A stretch of 64,000 bases of DNA from positions 806,001 through 870,000 of the forward strand of contig JAWWNJ010000043.1 in assembly GCA_037176885.1 (NCBI GenBank). Direction: 5' to 3'. Origin of the DNA: Favolaschia claudopus. Taxonomy: Eukaryota; Basidiomycota; Agaricomycetes; Agaricales; Mycenaceae. Positions 24,409 through 33,963 of the stretch are shown here, piece after piece (position 1 is the first letter of the stretch; each line of letters opens with the position of its first letter). The position numbers and the translations under genes were made by a program. Under the pieces are notes generated by a model. It had not been told where the DNA came from and ran no database searches. It worked only from the letters and a program-made list of their open reading frames with translations.

Positions 24409-25954
24409 ATGACATTCCGCCTCTTACACTCAACCTCCCGCCGCCAAATCACAATGCCCACTCCCAGTCTACCCCACACCACCAAAGCGCTCATCTTGCG
24501 ACAATCTCCACCAGAACGAAAACCTCTATTCCACGATGCGGTCATTCAAGAGCAAGATATCCCGCAGCTTAAACCTGGCGAGGTTTTGGTGAAGATGGGC
24601 GCGGTGGCGTTTAACCATCGTGATGTAAGTGCGTTTCAAGTGTCTTTCGTCTTGGGTTTTGTGGGCGAGCTGGGAGGATCGAGTGTTGATATGACTGTAT
24701 GTAGCTTTGGATTCGAAAGGGCATGTATCCGAGGATTAAAATTGGGAGTACGTTCGGTGCGGATGGCGCAGGTGCGTGGTGTTTCGCGATTGGCAAACGA
24801 AGGATGCATATCGATGTCTCTGTTTAATTTAGGCACAGTAATCGCGTCCTCTGACCCTTCCGACCCTTTACTCAAACAACGCGTCTTCTTGACTCCAATG
24901 CGGGGTTGGGAAAGCGATCCGGATGGTCCTGAATCGACGTAGGTATATTCAAGTCTACTTCGTCATTTGGCTTTTCTTTGTGGCCAACCCCCGCATTGTC
25001 TTCACAATTTTATGTTGCTAATTGATTTGCTGTAGCTTTGGTATGCTTGGGAGTGGGGCATTCCCTCCACTAGGGACATTCTCGGAATACGTCGTTGTCG
25101 AGCGGAAAGAGGTTCTCAAGACACCGGCGCACCTTACTGATGAGCAGATCGCCGCCTGGCCGTTGGCTGGGCTTACCGCCTGGAGGTGATTTCGTCGAGT
25201 CGAGTAATATTTGTCTTTTCATCTCATCTTGATCTCAGGTCGATAGCTCTCGCGAAGATATCCAAAGGCGACGCTGTCCTCATTACTGGTATCGGCGGTG
25301 GTGTTGCATTGCTCGCTTTGCAAATCTGTGCCGCTATGGGTGTCCATGTATTTGTCACTTCCGGCAGCCAAAGTAAAATCGACAAGGCGGTAAAACTGGG
25401 GGCGAAGGGCGGGGTGCTGTATTCAGATGGTGGGTCATCTATCTGCATGCTATGTGAATTCGATTCGATGATTTGCTTTGAATAGGCTCGTGGCCTGATG
25501 CCCTTGGGCAACTTCTTAAACAACACCGTATCCAACAACTGAGCGCCGTCATCGATTCAGGCGGCGCTGAAATTATGGTCAAGACCAGCAAGTATCTAAA
25601 ATATGGTGGACGTGTGGTGTGCTACGGGATGACTGCCGCTCCGTCCATTAGTATGACGATGCGTGAGGTTATGCGGGCTCAGCAACTGATCGGTATGTTC
25701 ATCTTCTTTTCGATTCTTGTGTGTCTAAAAAGTGAATCAATTTTTTCATAGGAACGACAATGGGCTCGCGTGCTGACATGATCGCTGCGACGGAGTTTAT
25801 CGCGGAACATAGAATCGTACCTGCTGTTGCTGCAGTTCTCCAGGGGCTGGAGGCTGCAGAGCAGGGATTCGAGATGATGGAGAAGGGATCACAATTTGGG
25901 AAGATTGTCATCAAGCTCGGGAAGGAAGATGCACAAGGAAAAGCGAATTTGTGA
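24409..25954 (+). CDS. MDR-superfamily NAD(P)-dependent oxidoreductase (zinc-type alcohol dehydrogenase-like)
   Basis: A medium-chain dehydrogenase/reductase. An N-terminal GroES-like part (KPGEVLVKMGAVAFNHRD, then GMYPRIK, GSTFGADGAG across an intron) is followed by TFSEYVVVERKEV and IAAWPLAGLTAW. The Rossmann nucleotide loop is DAVLITGIGGGVALLALQ. Further on are HVFVTSGSQSKIDKAVKLGAK and VIDSGGAEIM, ending GKIVIKLG...KANL at 25954. The catalytic-zinc Cys and the structural-zinc Cys cluster are not evident, which points to a zinc-independent quinone-reductase-like enzyme. Seven or so introns. Two in-frame starts exist. ATG 24409 adds 15 residues (MTFRLLHSTSRRQIT) that are basic, Ser-rich and free of acidic residues, like a mitochondrial presequence. 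ATG 24454 (MPTPSLPHTTKALIL) gives the usual cytosolic N-terminus. Confidence 0.88.
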
Positions 25955-26542
25955 ACGAAAAAATCGTTCGAAGCTTGAAGACGGTCAAAATCATGTATTT
26001 GTGTACGATTTCTCAACACTTGGTTCTCTTTTCACTGAACTTGGCGTGGACAGAAAACATCTGTGTATAGGCATAGTCCTCTTCTGGGATATACGAACGT
26101 TTCGAGTTCGATTGTCTGAAATGCGATGGTTCGGACTGTGTGGCAGTGTGCCGATTCGCCGAAAACAACTTGTGATTCGTGATGTTGGGAAAAATCGAGA
26201 TCGTAAAAACATGGACCAAGCGATAGAGAAACCCAGTGTACTCACAAGCCAATCGCTGGTATCTCAGTGTCTTTCAGTATGCGCTTCTGCCGTTCCTTGG
26301 CCGTTGCACGAATCCGGTCTTCCAATATTTTCTCCGGCTTGTGCAACGCGGGGCAGCCAAGTACACCACATGGACGCATCAGACCCCATGGTCGTTAAGG
26401 CTTATCGCACACGTTTTCGATATCCAGGTGGTGCAAGGGAGTTCAAAAGATCTCCGAAGCAACCGTTGCTGCAAGATACATATAAGAAGGGATAAATACG
26501 AGAATCTCTTCTTTGTGGACACTCCCGCGTCTCCCAATCATC
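25955..26542. other. intergenic with promoter of RNase copy 2
   Basis: Short frames on both strands without family signals. TATAAG at 26481-26486 lies 62 nt upstream of the RNase start. Confidence 0.5.
26481..26487 (+). promoter_or_regulatory. TATA-like box of RNase copy 2
   Basis: TATAAGA lies 62 nt upstream of the ATG at 26543. The paralogous RNase gene has TATATATT 53-60 nt before its own start, so the arrangement is shared. Confidence 0.5.
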
Positions 26543-27178
26543 ATGCCCGCCGCCCGCTTTCTGCTCGTTTTGACCACCGCTTTCGCCGCCGTTGCGCTCG
26601 CGGTCCCAACGGAGCGCGCTCTGCCTTCTGGAAATGTGGTCTGCGGAAGCCATACCTACACCGTCTCTCAGGTCGTTTCCGCCGTCAACGCTGGCTTTGC
26701 ACATGTAGGCAATCCCCTTGGATCTGGTACGAATTTGCCCTTCAGCCTTGCGAAGTTGAAAACTCATCTCTTGATTTGATATCAGATAGCTACCCGCATA
26801 CGTTCCGCAACGACGAGGGATTGAGTATGTGGTGTTCGGGGAGCACATCATTCATGGAGGTAGGCGTTTTATTTCCTTAGATTTTGACTTGGAATTGAAT
26901 CAAGCCGCAATTCTGAATAGTACCCAATTCTTTCTGGCGGCACGACATACACTGGGGGCTCTCCTGGTGCCGACCGCGTGGTATTCAACACGGCAGGAAC
27001 ATACTGCGCGTAAGTTATATTCAGGAGGCTTGACACTGCTCTCAACCGAATTCCACTTCGACAGCGTTATCACGCATACGGGAGCTTCGAGCACCAACGG
27101 ATTTGTTTCTTGCAAGGTACAGATCTACTTCTCCTGTTGTTCATGGATTTGACGGCAACTGTTTTGAAGGGAGACTGA
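26543..27178 (+). CDS. secreted guanyl-specific ribonuclease, RNase T1 family (copy 2)
   Basis: Five exons (26543-26726, 26786-26859, 26921-27009, 27065-27116, 27170-27178) sum to 408 nt, or 135 residues. The signal peptide is MPAARFLLVLTTAFAAVALA. The mature part opens near ERALPSGNVVCGSHTYTVSQ. Active-site residues by family alignment: Tyr and His in SYPHTF, Glu at the SFME|YPIL junction, Arg in GADRVVFNTAGTYCA and His in VITHTG. The chain ends FVSCKGD, the last residues coming from a 9-nt exon after a 53-bp intron. The intron after the catalytic Glu codon is at the same place as in copy 1. It should act outside the cell on RNA with guanine specificity. Whether it serves nutrition or antagonism cannot be told here. 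Confidence 0.92.
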
Positions 27179-27389
27179 ACTATTCCCGATTACAATTACA
27201 ATCCGAAGCTGGATTGTGGAGATTTGTGGAAACTAGTAAACATAAATGTACAATATCTAGGATGCAACTCTATCCGTTGTATATAAGCTTTTTCGTGGTA
27301 GGTAGCACCAGAAACGCGATGAAGCATTAAATTTAAACGCGCAATGTCACATCACATGATATGTGACTCCACGCTCTTCTTCTGCCACC

Positions 27390-29036
27390 ATGACCAACGC
27401 AAGTCACCCGCGGCTACAAATGACCCCAGCTCTAAAAGAGGAAGTCAAAGAAATTCTCCGCTCCCACTGCTCTTTCCCTCCACACATCTCTTCCACCGTC
27501 TCATCATTTGCGAAGGAACTCGCCCGGTACGACAGTCTGCTGCAGACAGCGCAGCCTCAGCCAACAAAGCTCGCTCAGCTGCAGGCTGAACGCGACGAGC
27601 TTCAGGAGCAGTATACCGATCTGCAGAGTCTCTGCGCACCTATTCGTCGTCTCCCGTCCGAGATTCTAGTCGAGATTTTCGCGACCTGCTGGGATTCATT
27701 CATAGCAGCGATCGACGCCACACCTCTGTCACCAAACGATGAGATCCTTCGCTTGGCTCAGGCTCCGCTTATGACTCTGTCCCAAGTCTGTGCCCGGTGG
27801 CATTCGATTGCCCTGCATACCCCGGCTCTCTGGTCCAATATCTACCTAAACACAGAGTTGTGGAGGGATGAAAACGTCGACCTTCGCATTGCGATGGATC
27901 TCCTTCGAGCTACACTGGAGCGCAGCGGTACTCATTCACTCTGTCTGGAGACGGAGATACAATTTCCGGAGAAGTGGCCCTACGTCCCCGCCTTCACCCT
28001 CGTAGCTCAGCACCTGCAGCGCGTCCGCGTGCTGGACTTGCAGTGTCCATATTCGGACATTTGCTTGCTCGGTATAAGCTCCGGTCTCCCGAACCTAGAA
28101 GAGATAGTATTGGATAACTGGGGCACAGAAGCGGAGCGCGCACTCCGATTTCTTCCAGAGTGTCCACGTCTCAAGTCTATCGATATTAGCCCAGTCGACC
28201 CTTGCTCCGCGAAACTGCCCTGGGAAAAATTCGCAGACGTCACCTTACGGCTGTCCATTCCCCTAATAGAGGCGAACGAGATGCTAGTTGTTATACCTCG
28301 TCTAGCACCTGGCACCGCACTCTGCCTCTTCCTCGACTTCTTCCAAGATGATCAGGAGTTGGCGGAGAATCCTTTCGATGGACTGTCTGTCAATTCCCAG
28401 GTATCCGAGCTCATGATACAAGTATCCCAACTACTTGTTCCCGCTGTTGCAGCGAGGACCCTGGGGCATCTTTTGCAGAGTATTACCCTACCGCGCCTCG
28501 AAAGGTTGGTATTTTGGGTCACCGACGGCTGTCCAAACCCGCCTCTTCCATGGCTTGATGCTTTTCATTCCTTGGCGGAACGATCCTCGTTTCGTGATCA
28601 TCTCAGCACGCTCCAGCTTATCGACGTGGCCATATCCGACTCGAAGATTATCGATGTCTTGGCCGCATTACCTGAATTGACCACGCTCAGTGTCTCAGAT
28701 CATCCTCCCCTCCCAGAAATCAGCGGCAGTGTTGAGCTGATTTGCATCACGGATACCCTACTGAAGGCGCTGGTACATCTACCGGATTCCACAAATCTAG
28801 TTCCGAAGCTCACAGTCTTTGAATGCGAGTCGATGCTCCGCTTTGACGACCGAGTTTTCTTAGACTTTGTTTCGTCGAGAATCGACGGCCTGCCAGAGGC
28901 ATGGAAACCCTTCGAGTGTACGCTGTGGTGGAAGCGCGGGCACCGTCGTGAACTCGATTTAGCGGTTTCCCGACACGTCCGAGAGCTCTGTGCTGCCAAA
29001 AGGCTTACGTTCCTTTTCGCGGAGGAGACAGAGTGA
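27390..29036 (+). CDS. F-box-like protein 1 with N-terminal coiled coil and LRR-like C-terminus
   Basis: Intronless, 548 residues. The start has an ideal context (gccaccATGacc at 27390). Residues about 45-85 form a coiled coil (LAQLQAERDELQEQYTDL). An F-box-like motif follows (IRRLPSEILVEIF ... LSQVCARWHSIALHTPALW), then a long region of leucine-rich, irregular repeats (LPNLEEIVL, CPRLKSIDI, LPELTTLSVSDHP). In Agaricomycetes such proteins form large families and are thought to be substrate adaptors of SCF ubiquitin ligases. The target is unknown. A related gene sits at 43066-44754 in opposite orientation. Confidence 0.88.
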   Translation: MTNASHPRLQMTPALKEEVKEILRSHCSFPPHISSTVSSFAKELARYDSLLQTAQPQPTKLAQLQAERDELQEQYTDLQSLCAPIRRLPSEILVEIFATCWDSFIAAIDATPLSPNDEILRLAQAPLMTLSQVCARWHSIALHTPALWSNIYLNTELWRDENVDLRIAMDLLRATLERSGTHSLCLETEIQFPEKWPYVPAFTLVAQHLQRVRVLDLQCPYSDICLLGISSGLPNLEEIVLDNWGTEAERALRFLPECPRLKSIDISPVDPCSAKLPWEKFADVTLRLSIPLIEANEMLVVIPRLAPGTALCLFLDFFQDDQELAENPFDGLSVNSQVSELMIQVSQLLVPAVAARTLGHLLQSITLPRLERLVFWVTDGCPNPPLPWLDAFHSLAERSSFRDHLSTLQLIDVAISDSKIIDVLAALPELTTLSVSDHPPLPEISGSVELICITDTLLKALVHLPDSTNLVPKLTVFECESMLRFDDRVFLDFVSSRIDGLPEAWKPFECTLWWKRGHRRELDLAVSRHVRELCAAKRLTFLFAEETE

Positions 29037-29304
29037 TGTTTCAGCTGCGAACAGTTCGAACTACCGCAGAGTATACTCACGAGTGAATTCTCTCAGATCA
29101 ATAGGCAGTTCTTGGCCCGGCTGGTCCCAAAGACTTTGTAGTATGTACCCTTAGACTACCAGAGACACGCGGCCGGAGTTGGATCACAGACGAATGCGAG
29201 GTTTGGCGTGAATCATGATAATATTTGAGTAAGTAAGTAGCTGCTACGAGCTGTGAACAACCCTATTCGTGCTATACAGGCCAGGAAAGACACCCTCTCC
29301 GACG
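29037..29304. other. short intergenic spacer before the TIR element
   Basis: 3' flank of F-box gene 1. It ends in the 12-bp sequence ccctctccgacg (29293-29304) that is repeated on the far side of the element. Confidence 0.5.
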
Positions 29305-29308
29305 GATG

Positions 29309-29334
29309 AATCTATTGGGAAACCCGGTTTCTCG
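29309..29334 (+). repeat. left terminal inverted repeat
   Basis: 26 bp beginning AATCTATTGGGAAACC. Pairs with 29969-29994 with one mismatch at position 9. Confidence 0.85.
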
Positions 29335-29968
29335 GTCCGTTGTTAGGCACCCGGGTTTTTCGAAGAAACCCCACTAACGGAACTGATGCCCAAGGACGGC
29401 CGAGCTTTCGGCATGAATATTTTTCCCTCACAGGTTGCCCACAGTGGTCTAATACACAACAAAACGACACTTGAGGACTACTTTCTGTTAGATGGGTCGA
29501 ACTCTTGCATGTCTAAATGTACCATATGTACACATTCAACGAAATCACTGCGTGCGCCGGCCGCAATGCCGAAGTTGGCCTTTAAAGCGGTCCACTTGAG
29601 TTCAACGAGAGGTAAACTCTCAAGGACTCTATCCAAGCGTTCTAAAATGAAGGAGCAACAGATTCTCTCAACACGCAGCTGCAGGATGACGCCCAGCATA
29701 CCCCACTGTTGTTGTATTGTGGCCGGGGTTGATCGAATCAATACCTACCGCGCGGCATTGCACGGCAAGCCCGTTAACCCTCACAAGACCCTCCTTGAAA
29801 CTTGTATGGCCTTTTATTTTATTCAAGTATGTGTCTGTACTGTTCCTAAGCTTCCTCATCCGCAGAATGAGCCTCAGCTAAGCCCAGGCTGCCGGTGCGG
29901 CAAACTGGGGTTTCTTATCAGGATTGTCCGCGGGTTTCTCGAAAATTTCCTTATATGGGAGGGTTTCT

Positions 29969-29994
29969 CGAGAAACCGGGTTTCCGAATAGATT
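29969..29994 (-). repeat. right terminal inverted repeat
   Basis: 26 bp whose reverse complement begins AATCTATTCGGAAACC. Pairs with 29309-29334. Confidence 0.85.
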
Positions 29995-30009
29995 AATCCC
30001 TCTCCGACG

Positions 30010-31180
30010 CCTCATTTTCACAACTCTTAGTTTACTTAGCGCCGATGTTGCTTTTATTTCTCAGATCTGAAAGTCTTTCCGCTCGACTGTTTTTGTAGTT
30101 TCGAGTTCAATTTGTAGATCCCTTGTGGAACGAGCGTAGCTTGAAACTTTACCCTAAAATTGTTGACTGTACTTAGGCGATCAGGTTCGACGAATTTCCG
30201 TTGGCAGTCATCTGATCTGGACGGGATTTTCCGTGATCGGCGTTCGCCATCTTCATGGCCACCACGATGGCATCTACAACAACCGCAGGTACGATGTGAT
30301 ATGTTGTAGCATCTGTCTACGAGACACTAGATGGGGTTGGGCTTTTGGTCTCCCCTCCTCCCACTGACAGATCCGTCGCATGGCATACAAGGACTCCTCC
30401 ACACCCCAGTCGGCTTTCATCATCATGATGATGCCTTCTTTCATTCAATCTTTGCCTTTTCCCCGCGTATTGCCTTCCTCGAGTCGCGGCTCCGATGGTC
30501 AACTGTCAGATTCGGTGGGCCTCAGGCTTGAAGAACCACTGTGCCAAGATCGTGGAGGTCACGGTGTTGGCTTGCTCCTCTGTTGTGCTGACTGGGAGCT
30601 CCGACATTGTACTAGCTTCGAGCAAAGTCTGAGACAGGCTCGAAACAGGCGCATTCATTCGATCTTACTCTGACTTTGCCTGTTGTAGACATGTTGATTG
30701 TTCCACGACGTTCAATCTGGTACAGACTTCTGGAAAACAGACTTTCTATCGCTCACTGTACACAAATGATTTTTTACCATTTCTCTATAGGTGAGCTTCG
30801 ACAAGTAACTACTTCACTTCGAAGTCACCTCTTGTTGTTCTACCTGGGTATGCTACGGCCTGATGTGGCCGCCTTCGATGACACAGACTTATTCATCGTC
30901 TGTCATCCAGTCAGGTTTTCCACTGGCGGATTTCCAGCGACGACCCTTCACTCAATCAATGTGACGCTCAAGCGCATACCTGGGGCCAATTATAGCTGAC
31001 TCACATCGGCGCTTCATATACCTTGGTCCCTCGCACACAATGAAGTATTTCGGACTTTCGTTGTGGCCGATAATGAGTTTTGTGGTTTCCGACGCGTGTT
31101 GTCATGATTTTTTCGACCGCCATTGACCGCATTCCAGCCTATTTAAGGCCAGTCAATCCAGCCTGCACCACCTTCATTCA
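30010..31180. other. intergenic, no firmly supported gene
   Basis: A possible two-exon frame with a His-rich segment near 30255-30530 (for example GFHHHDDAFFHSIFAFSP) can be drawn, but neither its start nor a family is convincing. TATTTAAG at 31140-31147 is a TATA-like box 41 nt before the sedolisin start. Confidence 0.4.
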
Positions 31181-33310
31181 ATGTTTCCCCACAAAGCTTT
31201 ATACTCATTCTTCGCCATTCTCTCAACCGTTTACGGTTCTCTGGTGCTGCATGAACGTCGCGACGCTGCTCCTTCTGGATTCGTCAATCATGGTCCGGCG
31301 CCCGCGACAGACATGTTGACTCTGCGATTTGCTTTAACTCCCCATGATCTTAATGCTTTACATCAAAAGTTTATGTCTATTTCGACGCCAGGAAATTCGG
31401 ACTACAGGGAGTGGCTTTCGAAGGAAGCGGTGAGCACAAACTCCCCGCACTTCCCTCTTGATATAACCAACGTACGTTTTACAGATCAAGGCTTTCATCC
31501 AGCCCTCGGACGGAACGGTCGCCGCTTTCAATGCCTTTGCCGCTAAAAACGGATTGCAGCCAACGACGGCCTCACCCAACGGCGATTGGGTTACTTTCAC
31601 CATGACCGTCGGCCAAGCAAATCGGTTGTTCGGTGCACAGTATCAGAAATTCTCGCATTCGTCCCTGCCGAAGCCCATCATGCGCACATTCTCGATATCC
31701 CTACCCGCTGAGCTGGTGGGGAAGGTCGAAGTTATTCATCCCAGTACATCATTTGTTGGTGGCGGTCCCGGTCTCGCTACAGCTCCCCTACACCGCAATG
31801 ACAGGTGGTGCACTAGCTGGTGCAAATCGCTTCCGGCATGTAACTCGAGCGTGCCTGAGGGCAAGGTTACACCGTCCTGCTTGCAAAAATTCTACGGAAT
31901 TCCTTCGACACCGGCGACTCAAAAGAATAACAAGATTCTCGTTCCTGGGTACGTCGGACGGACTGCGAATCGAACTGATCTCGAGGTGCGTGAGGAGCCG
32001 GACCATGCAATTACTGCTAACCCGGCTCATGGTCAGACGTTCCTCAAACAATTCCGATCCGATATCTCGCCAAATACTACTTTCGATCTGCTCACCATTG
32101 ACGATAACGCGAATCGCGATGCTCCACCGGGTGACAGTCTTGTTTTGGAAGCCAACTTGGACGTTCAGTATACCGTCGGTGCGTTCTAAGTTGGTGAAAG
32201 TTTGCTCATTTCATTGATTCCCTGTAAGGTCTTGCTACCGGTGTGCCTGTCGAGTTTCTTTCCGTTGGTGGGCCTTCGGATGAGGACTTTGTGGATGGAG
32301 ATCTTGCGACTGGCCTGCTGGACACAGCTACTTTCCTTGAGGGGGTTGAGAACCCGCCGTCTGTGGTATCGACATCCTTTGGACTAGAGGAAGCCGGTGT
32401 AGAGAAATCCCTCGCAAAGTCAGTCATTTTCTTTTCGTGATGCGTTCATATTTGTTGAAAGGTGGCAGGAAAATTTGTGACAGCTATATGGTCCTTGGTG
32501 CGCGTGGAATGTCGGTGTTATTTGCCGCAGGCGATGTGCGTTTTCTTCTCAGACCACAATTGCATGAATTCATTATCCATGTTATACCAGGGAGGTGTTT
32601 GTGGCTCCCACGACAACAGTAGTGCTCCTGGCGTCTGCGAGAGCGACGCCTTTCTCTCCGTTTTCCCGGCCTCTTGTCCCTACGTTACAACTGTTGGCGC
32701 GACACAAGGATTCCTTCCGGAAATTTCCGCGAACCTCACCGGCGGAGGTTTCTCAAATCTATTCCCGCAGCCATGGTATCAGAAACAGGCAGTGGGTCGC
32801 TTCCTCACCTCGCTCCCCCGGGATTTCGTGGGGACATTCAACAAAACCGGTCGCGGATACCCTGACGTCGCTGCTCAAGGGTTTGGGATACAGGTCGTCT
32901 TCAACGGTGGAACTCTTGCTACTGGCGGAACGAGCTTCTCGTCCCCGATCTTTAGCTCGATAATCGCCCTGATTAATGACCGACTCGTCGCTGCGGGGAA
33001 GCCTGTTCTTGGTTTTCTCAATCCTTGGATTTACGCGAATGCTGCAGCGTTTACGGATATCACTCAAGGTCACAACTCAGGTTTCACTTGTCCTGCATCC
33101 TCTGTGAGCATTTTATTTCGAAGTCAAAAACCAACTCAACTTCTGCTCTCGTATCGTAGTCTGCATTTGACGCAACGAAGGGTTGGGATCCACTATGTGA
33201 GCGAGGCACACCAAAGAGCTAAATCTCAGAGCTAATAACTTTCTTTGCTTCAAGCCGGTCTTGGTTCGCCCGTGTTCCGCAAAATGCTTACAGCGGCTTT
33301 CAAATATTAA
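31181..33310 (+). CDS. secreted sedolisin (S53 family, tripeptidyl-peptidase-like serine-carboxyl protease)
   Basis: An acid-active extracellular protease. A signal peptide (MFPHKALYSFFAILSTVYGS) is followed by a pro-kumamolisin prodomain (TLRFALTPHDLNALHQKFM, SDYREWLSKEA, FGAQYQKF, IPSTP). The catalytic domain shows the S53 set: Glu and Asp in LEANLDVQY, the oxyanion Asp in LFAAGDGGVCGS (split by an intron) and the nucleophile Ser in GGTSFSSPIF. The family consensus around the Ser is GTSASSP. The C-terminal calcium-site region follows (DITQGHNSG, then SAFDATKGWDPLSGLGSP over two introns), ending FRKMLTAAFKY at 33310. The first exon ends at 31429 and at least eight introns are present. It presumably digests environmental protein; tripeptide-releasing versus endo activity cannot be decided from sequence. 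Confidence 0.92.
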
Positions 33311-33963
33311 CTCGACCATTGGGTTTCCAAACTGTACTGCCGATTGAGAGGCAAGGAAGTTAGTAACTCGTAGATGAAGTATTCATTCTCTTTCAAAGTT
33401 CTCTCGTTTACCTTTCTGAGACATTCGTGTAAATTCATTACTCTCGCTTCACTATCTACTTCTAAATTCGTAGCACAATACACCGCCGTTACCCAACATC
33501 TCTCAGTCCTCAGTGGTCTTGTGTAATAATATTGAACAGGGATCGCTGGACTAGTACTCGGAAAACCGTTTATTAAAGTTTGACCGATTTTCTGGTCGCG
33601 ACACTGTTGCTGCTAAAGCATACAGATCCATTGCATACTTTTTAGCTTCAGATTTGACTGGAGTTCACCTGTACCTTTTTAACCCACCTTTCTGCTCTGG
33701 TGGGTACAGGCTGCTTGGTTCTGCTAGTCTTGCCAAACATCGCTTACAAGTCACCACTCACCTCCAGTCTCCCCAAAACTCGTGGGTCTACGTCGTCTTG
33801 CTCGGTCCACGTGGCTAGGACTCGATACCTCATCTCTCATCGTCGAACTAGGGCAAACTGGCTTTTAAAGTCTGCTACGCGTCTACCCACCATTCCGTCT
33901 TGAATTGTGTCGTGTGGATCCAGTCTTAACGGATCTTATTCGCGGAATTGTATCTCAAAATCA
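33311..33963. other. intergenic, promoter region of the deubiquitinase gene
   Basis: No gene seen. An open frame extends upstream of 33964 to 33907 but uses no ATG before 33964. Confidence 0.5.

Larger units (their letters stand above)
29305..29997. mobile_element. non-autonomous TIR DNA element (MITE-like), 693 bp
   Basis: Terminal inverted repeats of 26 bp lie at 29309-29334 and 29969-29994 and differ at one position. Each contains GGAAACCCGGTTTCTCG or its complement next to AATCTATT. The element is bracketed by an identical 12-bp direct repeat (ccctctccgacg, 29293-29304 and 29998-30009) that looks like a target-site duplication. Extra subterminal GGGTTTCTCGA-type copies occur near 29347-29372 and 29932-29950. 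The interior encodes no transposase; the 201-aa open frame inside has no recognisable features. A 9-12-bp duplication would fit the Mutator-like superfamily, but the superfamily is not established. Confidence 0.8.

Noticed and set aside
25991..26252. Minus-strand frames between the oxidoreductase and RNase genes
   Set aside because: Short, without family signal, and in the 3' flank of a well-supported gene.
29386..29991. 201-aa open frame inside the TIR element
   Set aside because: No transposase motif or other protein family feature; it includes the terminal repeat itself, so it is most likely a chance frame.
30255..30530. Two-exon model with a His-rich segment
   Set aside because: Several starts and frames fit equally poorly, no family is recognisable, and the frame after the intron depends on which start is chosen.
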